From assembly GCA_900543625.1 (NCBI GenBank), contig UQSF01000023.1, forward strand, positions 1-25,414: a stretch of DNA of 25,414 bases, given 5' to 3'. Shown here one piece after another: positions 8,391 through 15,648 of this stretch; the stretch's first letter is position 1, and each line of letters starts with the position of its first letter. A program made the position numbers and the translations under genes. The notes beneath the pieces were generated by a model that saw only the letters and a list, made by a program, of their open reading frames with translations, was not told the DNA's origin and ran no database searches. Origin of the DNA: an uncultured Eubacteriales bacterium (GTDB taxonomy: Bacteria; Bacillota; Clostridia; Oscillospirales; Oscillospiraceae).

Positions 8391-9440
8391 ATGGCAAAAG
8401 GAAAAAAGAAGCAGGAAATTCAAGACTATAAAGTTCAGCTGCGCGCGCTGCGCCAACAGGGCCCCGGGTGCCTGTATCTGCTCTGGGGACGGGAGGATTA
8501 TCTGCGTGAGCAGTATCTGCTGCAGCTCAAAAAGCTCTGCATTCCCGGCGGGGAGGACGATTTCAGCTACCGCCGCTTTGACGGCGCTGAGCTCGATTTT
8601 CAGGCGCTGGCCGATGCGATCGACGCCGTGCCGTTTCTCAGCGAGCGCACGCTCGTCGAGGTGCGCGGCTATGACACGAACAAATGCCGCGAGGAAGAAG
8701 CCGACACGCTCGTCCGTGTCATCAGCGACCTGCCGGACTATTGCACGCTCGTGTTCGTCATGGACACGGCGTTTGAGCCGGACGGGCGCCTGAAGACGAC
8801 CAAGGCCTTCAAAAAGAACGGACAGCTCGTGCAGTTTACCGCGCAGGGGGAGTCTGCGCTCGTGCAGTGGGTCGGCAAGCACTTTGCCGCGCACGGGAAG
8901 AACATCTCGCCCGAGGATGCGCGCCAGCTCATCTTCTTTACCGGTGGTCTCATGAACACCATGATCCCGGAGATCGACAAGATCGCGGCCTATGCGCAGG
9001 GCGATACGGTCACGCGCGCGGACATCCTCGCCGTGGCGCAGCGCATTCCGGAGGCGGTCGTGTATGAATTGACCGATTGCTTGGCCAATCAGGACTATGA
9101 TGGTGCGATGCGCATCCTTGCAGACCTGCTGGCCGATAAGTCCAACACGCCGATCTTCCTGCTCGCCGTCATCGGTCAGCAGATGCGCAGGCTCTACGCC
9201 GCCCGCCTTGCGCGCCGCGCCGGTATCGGCACGAGCGAGCTGCGCGAGATGCTCGGTGTGCCGTATGATTTCATCGCGGAAAACCTCCTGCGCTCGGCGC
9301 GGAAATTCACCGGCCGTCAGCTTGAGGAGGCTGTGCGCCTGTGCGCGCAGGCGGATTTCGCCATGAAAAGCAGCGGCGCGGATGATATGGCGCTGCTCAA
9401 GGAGCTGCTGCTGCGCATTGCTGTGGGAGGTGCGGCATGA
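8391..9440 (+). CDS. holA: DNA polymerase III delta subunit
   Basis: This 349-residue protein is the clamp-loader delta subunit, which opens the beta sliding clamp. The N-terminal half has the degenerate AAA+ fold without a Walker A (CLYLLWGREDYLREQ), then DAIDAVPFLSERTLVEVRG and the helical collar with LMNTMIPEIDKIAAYA and PIFLLAVIGQQMRRLY. It sits between comEC and a Toprim gene. The ATG follows AGGAAA, and the 3' end overlaps the next gene by 4 nt (ATGA). Length, order of motifs and position behind comEC all fit the Bacillus YqeN-type delta. The rpsT gene often found next to it is not in this window. Confidence 0.93.
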   Translation: MAKGKKKQEIQDYKVQLRALRQQGPGCLYLLWGREDYLREQYLLQLKKLCIPGGEDDFSYRRFDGAELDFQALADAIDAVPFLSERTLVEVRGYDTNKCREEEADTLVRVISDLPDYCTLVFVMDTAFEPDGRLKTTKAFKKNGQLVQFTAQGESALVQWVGKHFAAHGKNISPEDARQLIFFTGGLMNTMIPEIDKIAAYAQGDTVTRADILAVAQRIPEAVVYELTDCLANQDYDGAMRILADLLADKSNTPIFLLAVIGQQMRRLYAARLARRAGIGTSELREMLGVPYDFIAENLLRSARKFTGRQLEEAVRLCAQADFAMKSSGADDMALLKELLLRIAVGGAA

Positions 9441-10018
9441 TCCGCATCCGCGAGGCCATCATCGTCGAGGGGCGGTATGATAAAAATACCCTCGCGCAGA
9501 TCGTCGACGCGCCCATTCTCGAGACCTCCGGTTTCGGCATCTTCCATGACAGGCAGCGGTTGGCGCTGCTGCGCCGTCTGGCAGAGACGCGCGGCATCAT
9601 CGTGCTCACGGACAGTGACGGCGCAGGCTTTGTCATCCGCAACTACCTGCGCGGCGCCATCGACCCGTCGCAGGTCAAGCACGCCTATATCCCGGATATT
9701 GCCGGAAAGGAGCGGCGCAAGCGCACCGCCTCCAAGGAGGGCAAGCTCGGCGTGGAGGGAATGCGCCCGGATGTGCTGCTCGAGGCGCTGCGCCGTGCGG
9801 GCGCGACCATCGAAGGGGAGGAGACACCGGCTGCGGGCGCGCGTATTACGAAGGCGGATCTCTATGCAGCCGGGCTCACCGGCGGTGCGGACAGCAAGGC
9901 CGCCCGGCAGCGGCTGCTCGCGCAGCTTGACCTGCCAGAGCATCTGAGCACGAACGCGTTGCTCGAGGTGCTCAATGCGCTCATGACGCGTGAAGAATTC
10001 CAAAAACTGTACATTTAG
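9437..10018 (+). CDS. Toprim protein, RNase M5-like (DUF4093)
   Basis: The product has 193 residues. The N-terminal Toprim domain shows REAIIVEGRYD (E11) and the DxD pair in VLTDSDGAG (D59, D61), which bind catalytic magnesium. It continues with GVEGMRPDVLLEALRRAG as in RNase M5, the enzyme that matures 5S rRNA, and ends in a DUF4093-type region (ITKADLYAAGLTGG...). RNase M5 is the best assignment, but the usual partner ksgA/rsmA is not adjacent and the substrate is inferred. Its start overlaps the holA stop, so the genes are translationally coupled. A strong terminator follows. Confidence 0.8.
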   Translation: MIRIREAIIVEGRYDKNTLAQIVDAPILETSGFGIFHDRQRLALLRRLAETRGIIVLTDSDGAGFVIRNYLRGAIDPSQVKHAYIPDIAGKERRKRTASKEGKLGVEGMRPDVLLEALRRAGATIEGEETPAAGARITKADLYAAGLTGGADSKAARQRLLAQLDLPEHLSTNALLEVLNALMTREEFQKLYI

Positions 10019-10026
10019 CAGAGGAA

Positions 10027-10070
10027 TCGCCATATCTGATGGGAAAAACACCAGATATGGCGAAATTTTT
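10027..10070 (+). terminator. Intrinsic terminator after the comEC-holA-Toprim operon
   Basis: A perfect 12-bp stem TCGCCATATCTG / CAGATATGGCGA with a 13-nt loop, followed by AATTTTT. Confidence 0.9.
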
Positions 10071-10071
10071 C

Positions 10072-10100
10072 GTGCAAAAGCAGTTTGGCTGTGATATAGT
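10072..10100 (+). promoter_or_regulatory. Probable nrdR promoter (extended -10)
   Basis: TGATATAGT gives an extended -10 (TATAGT at 10095-10100). The -35 at 17-nt spacing, GTGCAA, is poor, so the call rests mainly on the -10 and on the position between a terminator and nrdR. Confidence 0.5.
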
Positions 10101-10155
10101 ACTGTACGGAATTATGTAAAGTAACCGGAAACCAATTACATGGAGGATGCAACGT

Positions 10156-10614
10156 ATGAAATGCCCGTTTTGCGGCTTTGCCGAGAGCAAGGTCATTGAT
10201 TCCCGCCCGGCGGAGGAGGGCGCGACCATCCGCCGCCGCCGCGAGTGCCTTGCCTGCCAGAAGCGCTTTACGACCTATGAGATCATTGAAACGCTCCCAC
10301 TCGTCGTCATCAAGCGCGACGGCAGCCGCCAGAGCTTTGATAAGAGCAAGCTCATCAACGGCATGGTGCGCGCCTGCGACAAGCGCAAGGTGCCGCTGCC
10401 GGTGCTGGAGAAGATCGCCGACGAGATCGAGCAGGAGCTGCAGAGCGCGCTCGAGCGCGAGATCACGACCGAGCAGGTCGGCGAGATGGTCATGAAGCGC
10501 CTCAAGGACGTGGACGAGGTCGCCTACGTGCGCTTTGCCTCCGTTTACCGCCAGTTTAAGGACATCGACACCTTCATGCAGGAACTGACGAAGCTCCTCA
10601 ACGACCGCGGCTAA
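10156..10614 (+). CDS. nrdR: Transcriptional repressor NrdR
   Basis: NrdR senses ATP/dATP and represses ribonucleotide reductase genes. At 152 residues it is the usual size. The zinc ribbon has C3-C6 (CPFCG) and C31-C34 (CLACQKRFTTYE); an ATP-cone domain (about 49-139) includes VIKRDGSRQSFDKSKL and VAYVRFASVYRQFKD. The start at 10156 is preferred because an in-frame ATG at 10147 overlaps the Shine-Dalgarno GGAGG and would add MQR before the conserved MKCPFCG. No reductase gene is nearby. The stop codon overlaps the stop of the convergent minus-strand gene. Confidence 0.95.
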   Translation: MKCPFCGFAESKVIDSRPAEEGATIRRRRECLACQKRFTTYEIIETLPLVVIKRDGSRQSFDKSKLINGMVRACDKRKVPLPVLEKIADEIEQELQSALEREITTEQVGEMVMKRLKDVDEVAYVRFASVYRQFKDIDTFMQELTKLLNDRG

Positions 10615-10988
10615 AACACATTGCCGAGCGCGACGCGCTCCCCGTCGGCGAGGCTCCGGATGCGCAGACGCAGCAGGGCAATGTCCGCCGCGGCGGACGG
10701 TGCGCCGCTCTCGAGCGCACGCACGGCCTGACAGAATCCTTCTGTCACGGCGTCTGTGCTCTCATGCGGCAGCATACAGTGGGCATAGCTCTCGGCTGCG
10801 TGCCAGCGTTCGGCCGCCGTGCGCAGCGCTTCGGCGGCGCTGTCCGTATCATGGGCGGCACAGCATGCTTCCGCCTGCGCAGCGGCGTCATCCAGCTGCG
10901 TGCAGAGCCGGTTCAGATACCGGATGTTGCAGACGCAGCCGGCGGCAAGCGTGAGCAGGAGCGCGCATGCAATGATTTCCTTTTTCAT
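10611..10988 (-). CDS. DUF4363-like membrane-anchored protein
   Basis: A 125-residue protein with an N-terminal hydrophobic helix (IIACALLLTLAAGC), then an Ala-rich helical region with several Trp/His/Cys residues. The LAAGC could be a weak lipobox, so it is either a signal anchor or a lipoprotein; the bulk would be outside the cell. It matches the DUF4363 pattern in length and in being the partner of a DUF421 gene, whose end it overlaps by 4 nt. Function is unknown. It is transcribed towards nrdR with overlapping stop codons and no terminator visible between. Confidence 0.75.
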   Translation of the reverse strand: MKKEIIACALLLTLAAGCVCNIRYLNRLCTQLDDAAAQAEACCAAHDTDSAAEALRTAAERWHAAESYAHCMLPHESTDAVTEGFCQAVRALESGAPSAAADIALLRLRIRSLADGERVALGNVF

Positions 10989-11662
10989 ATCGGTTCCTTT
11001 GCGGAAAAATAGATTTGCCCCGCGTCGTTGAGCATCAGCAGATAGACGTCCCGGACGCTCTGCGCGCCGTGCTGCTGGAGCTGCTTTTGCAGCCAGCGCT
11101 CGTCGCGCCCCATGCGCTTGAGATTCTTGTCGATGATGCGCCCGTTGTTGATGAGGATGGAGAAGTAGCCGGTGTCATCCGGCGTGACGCCCATCTGCGC
11201 GGCCGTGACCGGCTGCTGCTCCGGCGTGAGGATGATGTTGAGACGGCCGTTTGTCTCCAGCACGGCATACTCCACGCTTGCAATGTCAAGAATGCCCTGA
11301 TTGCGCAGCTCCTGCGTCAGCTCGTCGAGCGTGAAGCGGTTGCGGTGCATTGCCTGCTGTGCGATGTGCCCGTGCTCGATGATGAGATTCGGCCGCCCGT
11401 AGAGCAGTTTGCGCAGGCGAACGCTCCGGTATGTCAGGCCGGAGATGATGAGCTCGCAGCAAAACAGCACCAGCAGCGGAATGAGCCCGTAGCTCAGCGG
11501 CAGGGACGGGTTTTGCAGCGGGATGGAAGCAATGTCCGCGACCAGCACCGCCACCACGAGCTCGGACAGCTCCAGCTCACCGAGCTGCCGCTTGCCCATG
11601 AGCCGCATGGCTAGGATGAGCGAGAGAAATAAGATCAGCGTTCGAATGAGAATGATCGCCAT
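10985..11662 (-). CDS. DUF421 (YetF-type) membrane protein
   Basis: A 225-residue integral membrane protein. Three N-terminal helices include the family signature MGKRQLGELELSELVVAVL (22-40) followed by ADIASIPLQNPSLPL; the C-terminal part is a soluble YetF domain (RPNLIIEHGHI, VEYAVLETNGRLNIIL). In Bacillus spores, relatives of this family belong to the SpoVA-associated and germination-linked membrane proteins; a general biochemical role is not known. The start chosen is the ATG at 11662, preceded by AAAGGCGG; the open frame extends 35 codons upstream with no family similarity. It forms a two-gene operon with the DUF4363 gene and is divergent from dapF. Confidence 0.88.
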   Translation of the reverse strand: MAIILIRTLILFLSLILAMRLMGKRQLGELELSELVVAVLVADIASIPLQNPSLPLSYGLIPLLVLFCCELIISGLTYRSVRLRKLLYGRPNLIIEHGHIAQQAMHRNRFTLDELTQELRNQGILDIASVEYAVLETNGRLNIILTPEQQPVTAAQMGVTPDDTGYFSILINNGRIIDKNLKRMGRDERWLQKQLQQHGAQSVRDVYLLMLNDAGQIYFSAKEPI

Positions 11663-11735
11663 AGAATGACCGCCTTTCCGGGTGGCGTTAGTTTGCCCGT
11701 TTTGTGCAAAATATACCGAACTGGAGGTGCTGCAT

Positions 11736-12569
11736 ATGCAGTTTACAAAAATGCAGGGCTGCGGCAATGACTATATCTATGTCAACTGCTTCACCGAGAC
11801 TGTGCCCGATCCGTCGCGTGCGGCAATCCGGCTGTCAGATCGCCATTTCGGCATCGGCGGCGATGGGCTCGTGCTGATCTGCCCGTCAGAGGTCGCGGAT
11901 TTTTGCATGGAAATGTACAATGCCGACGGTTCGCGCTCCGAGATGTGCGGCAACGCCATCCGCTGCGTGGGCAAATATGTCCATGACCGCGGCCTGACGG
12001 ATAAGACCGAGCTCACGATCGAGACACGCGCCGGCATCAAGACGCTCTGGCTGAATGTGGCCGACGGCGCGGTCGAGACTGTGCGCGTGTGCATGGGCAG
12101 TCCGGAGTTTCGGCCGGAGAAGATCCCGGTCGCGGCAGCGGGGGAGACTTTCCTCGAGCAGCCGATCGATGTGCTCGGAGAAACATGGATCGTCTCGTCC
12201 GTGAACACCGGCAACCCGCACTGCGTCACTTACGTAGACGATGCCATGGCACTGGATTTTCCGCGCATCGGCCCCGCGTTTGAAAACCACAATATGTTCC
12301 CCGCGCGGGCGAATATCGAGTTTGTCGAGGTCGTGGATGACCACACGCTGCGCGTGCGCGTGTGGGAGCGCGGCAGCGGAGAGACGCTTGCCTGCGGCAC
12401 GGGCGCAACGGCTGCGCTGGCGGTAACGGCGCGGCTGGGTAAGTGCGGTGACGAGGCGGATGTGCTCCTGCGCGGCGGCAAGCTTCACATCGCGTGGGAT
12501 CGGTCGCAGAACCTGCTGTATATGACCGGCCCTGCGGCCTTTGTGTTTGACGGCACGGTCACGCTCTGA
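11736..12569 (+). CDS. dapF: Diaminopimelate epimerase
   Basis: DapF converts LL- to meso-diaminopimelate, the precursor of lysine and of the peptidoglycan cross-link. The protein has 277 residues, the family norm. Both catalytic cysteines are present: C71 in EMCGNAIRC and C220 in LACGTGATAA. Other marks are FTKMQGCGNDYIYV at the N-terminus and NTGNPHCV. The ATG at 11736 has GGAGGT 7 nt upstream; the 18 extra upstream codons of the open frame are rejected. I saw no convincing -35 in the 73-nt divergent gap (a possible -10, TATACC, lies at 11712-11717). A NagB-like gene follows 36 nt later. Confidence 0.97.
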   Translation: MQFTKMQGCGNDYIYVNCFTETVPDPSRAAIRLSDRHFGIGGDGLVLICPSEVADFCMEMYNADGSRSEMCGNAIRCVGKYVHDRGLTDKTELTIETRAGIKTLWLNVADGAVETVRVCMGSPEFRPEKIPVAAAGETFLEQPIDVLGETWIVSSVNTGNPHCVTYVDDAMALDFPRIGPAFENHNMFPARANIEFVEVVDDHTLRVRVWERGSGETLACGTGATAALAVTARLGKCGDEADVLLRGGKLHIAWDRSQNLLYMTGPAAFVFDGTVTL

Positions 12570-12605
12570 GCGCGGCCGCGATGACGGTATGGGAGGTAAC
12601 AAACC

Positions 12606-13301
12606 ATGAAAACGATCATCGGAACAAAACAGAATGTTACAAAAGAGCTGACTGCGCTGGTCGCGGATGTGCTCGCGCACAAGCCGGAGGCGAACATTGC
12701 CGTCTCGGCAGTGGATCTGCCGGCAGAAGTGCTCGGCGCACTTGCAAAGAGCGACCTCGCCTTTGACAAAGCGACGCTCTTTCAGGCGTGTGAATACTGC
12801 GGTGCGGCCGGTAAGGGCGTGCACGCGGTGGGTGCGGCGTTTCAGGTGCTCACGGCGGCAAAGCCGTTTGCGGCCGTGCACGCGCCGGATCCGGACGCGG
12901 ACGCCGAGCACGCGGCGGATTACGACGCTGCCATTCAGGCAGCCGGAGGGCTCGATCTTGTGATCCTCGGTCTGGGTGAGCGCGGCCACGTTGCGTTCAA
13001 TGAGCCGGGCGCCGGCTTTGGCGAAAAGACGCACATCGCAAAGCTCGCGGAGGTCACGCGCGAGGCCGCGGCCCCGGCCTTCGGTTCGCTTGAGCAGACG
13101 CCGGAGCAGGGCATCACGATCGGTATCCATACAATTCTTGGCGCGAAAAAGATCGTGCTTGTCGCCTTCGGCGCGCGCTGCGCGAAGGCGGTCAACGCCA
13201 CGCTCACCGGCCGCCCGGAGACATTTACCCCCGCGTCATTCCTGCAGCTGCACACGGATGTTGAGGTTTATCTTGACGAAGCCGCTGCTGCGCAGTTATA
13301 A
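12606..13301 (+). CDS. NagB-like protein lacking catalytic aspartates
   Basis: A 231-residue protein of the glucosamine-6-phosphate deaminase fold. The second half is clearly NagB-like: LDLVILGLGERGHVAFNEPG (116-135), ITIGIHTILGAKKIVLVAFG and a final SFLQLHTDVEVYLDE. Compared with E. coli NagB from memory, the D72 position (LDEY) is C62 in ACEYCG, and the D141 position (NDGH) is R126 in GERGH; H128 and E133, matching H143 and E148, are kept. The phosphate-binding GSTP loop is also absent (VSAVDLP instead). Deaminase activity is therefore doubtful; a different sugar-phosphate reaction or a regulatory role is possible. GGGAGGT precedes the ATG by 8 nt. Its neighbours dapF and glmM point to amino-sugar or wall metabolism. 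Confidence 0.8.
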   Translation: MKTIIGTKQNVTKELTALVADVLAHKPEANIAVSAVDLPAEVLGALAKSDLAFDKATLFQACEYCGAAGKGVHAVGAAFQVLTAAKPFAAVHAPDPDADAEHAADYDAAIQAAGGLDLVILGLGERGHVAFNEPGAGFGEKTHIAKLAEVTREAAAPAFGSLEQTPEQGITIGIHTILGAKKIVLVAFGARCAKAVNATLTGRPETFTPASFLQLHTDVEVYLDEAAAAQL

Positions 13302-13354
13302 TAAATAGTTGCCTGCTGTATTTTGCGGGTGATTTTGATCGGAGGAAAGCATTC

Positions 13355-14704
13355 ATGTCCAAATATTTCGGTACCGACGGCTTCCGCGGTGAGGCCAACG
13401 TTGACCTGACCGTGGAACACGCCTACCGGATCGGCCGGTTTCTCGGCTGGTATTACGGCCGGGAGCACAAGTGCTCGGTCGTGATCGGCAAAGATACCCG
13501 CAGATCCAGCTATATGTTTGAAAATGCCCTGTCCGCCGGCCTGACGGCCTCGGGCGCGGACGCCTATCTTATGCACGTCACGACGACGCCGAGCGTGTCG
13601 TATATCGTCCGCTCGGACGATTTTGACTGCGGCATCATGATCAGCGCCAGCCACAACCCCTACAAGGACAACGGCATCAAGCTGCTCAACAGCGCCGGTG
13701 AAAAGATGGAGCAGAGCGTCATCGATGAGATCGAGGCGTATCTCGACGGCAATCAGGAGATCCCGTTTGCCACGTGTGCGAATATCGGCCGTACGCAGGA
13801 CTATTCCGCCGGCCGCAACCGCTATATCGGCTATCTTATCAGCCTGTCCACGCATTCGTACAAGGGCATGAAGGTCGGTCTTGACTGCGCCAACGGCAGC
13901 ACGTGGATGATGGCCAAAAACATCTTTGATGCACTCGGCGCGGACACCTATGTGATCGGCAACACGCCCGACGGCACGAACATCAACTGTGACTGCGGCT
14001 CGACGCACATCGAGAACCTGCAAAAGCACGTCCGTCTCAACGGGCTGGATGTGGGCTTTGCCTTCGACGGCGACGCCGACCGCTGCCTGGCCGTGGATGA
14101 AAACGGCTTGGTCGTCAACGGCGATAAGATCCTCTATGTCTGCGCGCGTAATATGCAGACGGAGGGCCGCTTCGGCAATTCCAAGGTCGTCACGACGGTC
14201 ATGTCCAACCTCGGCCTGTACAAGGCGCTTGATGCGGCGGGCATCGGCTATGAAAAGACCGACGTCGGCGACAAGTATGTCGCGGAGAATATGCGCGCCA
14301 ACGGTCATCTGATCGGCGGCGAGCAGTCCGGTCACATCATTTTCGGCAAGTACGCCAACACCGGCGACGGTCTGCTCACGGCGATCAAGCTCATGCAGGT
14401 CATGCTCGACCGCAAAAAGAAGCTCTCCGAGCTGGCTGCGCCCGTGCGCGAGTATCCGCAGCAGCTCACGAACGTGGAGGTCGACGATAAGGACGCCACG
14501 CTCAGCGCCCCCGCCGTCGTTGCGGCGGTGCAGGCGGTGACCGAGCGCCTCGGCGATGAGGGCCGCATCCTCCTGCGCAAGAGCGGCACCGAGCCTGTGC
14601 TGCGCGTCATGGTCGAGGCGGGCACGCACGAGCTGTGCGAGGAAAACGTTGCGTATGTGATCGATGTCATGCGCAAGAGCGGACATCTGATCCGGGTGAG
14701 ATGA
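13355..14704 (+). CDS. glmM: Phosphoglucosamine mutase
   Basis: GlmM interconverts glucosamine-6-phosphate and glucosamine-1-phosphate on the path to UDP-GlcNAc. The 449 residues carry every family motif: KYFGTDGFRGEAN at the start, the phosphoserine loop ISASHNPYKDNG (S99), the magnesium site DGDADR (238-243), the sugar-binding GEQSGHI and the phosphate-binding RKSGTEPVLRVM. The ATG follows GGAGGAAAG. The acyltransferase gene begins one base after its stop. A phosphomannomutase-type activity cannot be excluded by eye, but FGTDGFRGEAN and GEQSGHI fit GlmM best. Confidence 0.93.
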   Translation: MSKYFGTDGFRGEANVDLTVEHAYRIGRFLGWYYGREHKCSVVIGKDTRRSSYMFENALSAGLTASGADAYLMHVTTTPSVSYIVRSDDFDCGIMISASHNPYKDNGIKLLNSAGEKMEQSVIDEIEAYLDGNQEIPFATCANIGRTQDYSAGRNRYIGYLISLSTHSYKGMKVGLDCANGSTWMMAKNIFDALGADTYVIGNTPDGTNINCDCGSTHIENLQKHVRLNGLDVGFAFDGDADRCLAVDENGLVVNGDKILYVCARNMQTEGRFGNSKVVTTVMSNLGLYKALDAAGIGYEKTDVGDKYVAENMRANGHLIGGEQSGHIIFGKYANTGDGLLTAIKLMQVMLDRKKKLSELAAPVREYPQQLTNVEVDDKDATLSAPAVVAAVQAVTERLGDEGRILLRKSGTEPVLRVMVEAGTHELCEENVAYVIDVMRKSGHLIRVR

Positions 14705-14705
14705 T

Positions 14706-15365
14706 ATGATGACGATTCAAGACCTGCTCGATCTGAGCAAAACGATCGCAGCGCCGCTGTTTGCGGGCAAGACCTATCCGTGGGAGGCGCTGGCGGACAT
14801 CGGGGATTTCATTCTTCAGCTCGGCCCCACGCTTCCGGCGGACGAGTATGAGCAGCGCGGCGAGAACATCTGGATCGCGCGCGATGCCAAGATCTTTGAC
14901 AGCGCCTATATTGCCGGCCCCTGCATCATCGACCACGGCGCGGAGCTGCGCCAGTGCGCGTTTATCCGCGGCAATGCCATCGTCGGCAAAAATGCCGTCG
15001 TCGGCAACTCCTGTGAGCTGAAAAACGTCGTCTTGTTCGACAACGTCCAGACGCCGCACTTCAACTACGTCGGTGATTCCATTCTCGGCTACAAGGCTCA
15101 CATGGGCGCGGGCTCCATCACGTCAAATGTCAAGAGCGACAAGACGCTGGTCGTTATCAAAAACGGCCCCGAGCACATCGAGACCGGCCGCAAGAAGGTC
15201 GGCGCCATCCTCGGTGACTATGTCGAGGTCGGCTGCAACAGCGTGCTCAACCCCGGCACGGTCATCGGCCGCCACTCGAACATCTATCCGGTGTCGTGTG
15301 TGCGCGGCGTCATCCCTGCCGACAGCATCCTCAAGTCCACCGGCGAGGTCGTGCATAAGAACTGA
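14706..15365 (+). CDS. Left-handed beta-helix acyltransferase, GlmU C-domain-like
   Basis: A 219-residue protein with an N-terminal helical part (1-50) and hexapeptide repeats (about 55-205; AIVGKNAVVGNSCELKNVVL and onward). It resembles the acetyltransferase half of GlmU: TPHFNYVGDSILG (115-128) aligns with the GlmU segment holding catalytic His363 (GHLTYLGD), giving H118 here, and AHMGAGSITSNVKSDK matches NIGAGTITCNYDG. The uridylyltransferase half is absent. Directly behind glmM, it may acetylate glucosamine-1-phosphate or a related nucleotide-sugar precursor. That is inference; a different acyl acceptor is possible. The start is the first of two ATGs one base after the glmM stop. A hairpin begins 8 nt after its own stop. 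Confidence 0.85.
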   Translation: MMTIQDLLDLSKTIAAPLFAGKTYPWEALADIGDFILQLGPTLPADEYEQRGENIWIARDAKIFDSAYIAGPCIIDHGAELRQCAFIRGNAIVGKNAVVGNSCELKNVVLFDNVQTPHFNYVGDSILGYKAHMGAGSITSNVKSDKTLVVIKNGPEHIETGRKKVGAILGDYVEVGCNSVLNPGTVIGRHSNIYPVSCVRGVIPADSILKSTGEVVHKN

Positions 15366-15373
15366 GTGCAAAA

Positions 15374-15399
15374 ATCCCATCGGCGCAAACCGATGGGGT
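15374..15399 (+). terminator. Hairpin after the acyltransferase gene (left flank of repeat copy 1)
   Basis: ATCCCATCGG and CCGATGGGGT pair around the loop CGCAAA. No T-run follows (GGTTATCAGC), so read-through into the repeat is likely. A near-identical hairpin lies on the other side of the repeat at 15603. Confidence 0.7.
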
Positions 15400-15409
15400 T
15401 ATCAGCTTA

Positions 15410-15594
15410 TCAAAAACCTCGTAGAGTTTCGCCGCAGGAGCGGCGAAAGAAAATGAATCATTTTCTCCGGCGACATGTGCGGCGGAGAAAATACATCTCG
15501 GCCTGCAAACGTGCGAGCTGTCGCCTTTGGCGACAGTGAGTGCGCTGCAGTCAGGCCGCAAGCCCCTTTGTCAAAAAGTATTACTTTTTGACAG
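15410..15594 (+). repeat. Structured intergenic repeat, copy 1 (complete)
   Basis: A 185-nt element shared with 21410-21600 and 25318 onward. In order: TCAAAAACCTCGTAGAG; hairpin TTTCGCCGC/GCGGCGAAA (15427-15448); stem TTTTCTCCG/CGGAGAAAA (15461-15491) with the constant loop GCGACATGTGCGG; GGCCTGCAAACGTGCG; a copy-specific hairpin CTGTCGCC/GGCGACAG (15518-15536); GTGCGCTGCAGTCAGGCC, which pairs back to GGCCTGCA; and a terminal palindrome GTCAAAAAGTA T TACTTTTTGAC. No open frame is conserved between copies. It lies between convergent genes. I do not know it as a named family. Confidence 0.9.
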
Positions 15595-15602
15595 ACTTTA
15601 AA

Positions 15603-15633
15603 ATCCCATCGGCTTGCACCGATGGGATTTTTT
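15603..15633 (+). terminator. Terminator hairpin, right flank of repeat copy 1
   Basis: ATCCCATCGG and CCGATGGGAT pair around CTTGCA, followed by a six-T run. It is flanked by AAAA on the left, so it can work for the convergent minus-strand gene too. The stem repeats that of the left flank. Confidence 0.85.
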
Positions 15634-15648
15634 CTGCCGCCCGCAGGT

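Noticed and set aside
7659..8894. 411-codon minus-strand frame opposite comEC and holA
   Set aside because: It spans two well-supported plus-strand genes and shows only antisense-type composition.
13268..14686. 472-codon minus-strand frame opposite glmM
   Set aside because: It is a shadow of glmM with no recognisable domain and no start signal.
15410..15594. Repeat as a CRISPR array or integron attC site
   Set aside because: There are no short regularly spaced repeats, no cas or integrase genes, and the copies are kilobases apart after ordinary operons.
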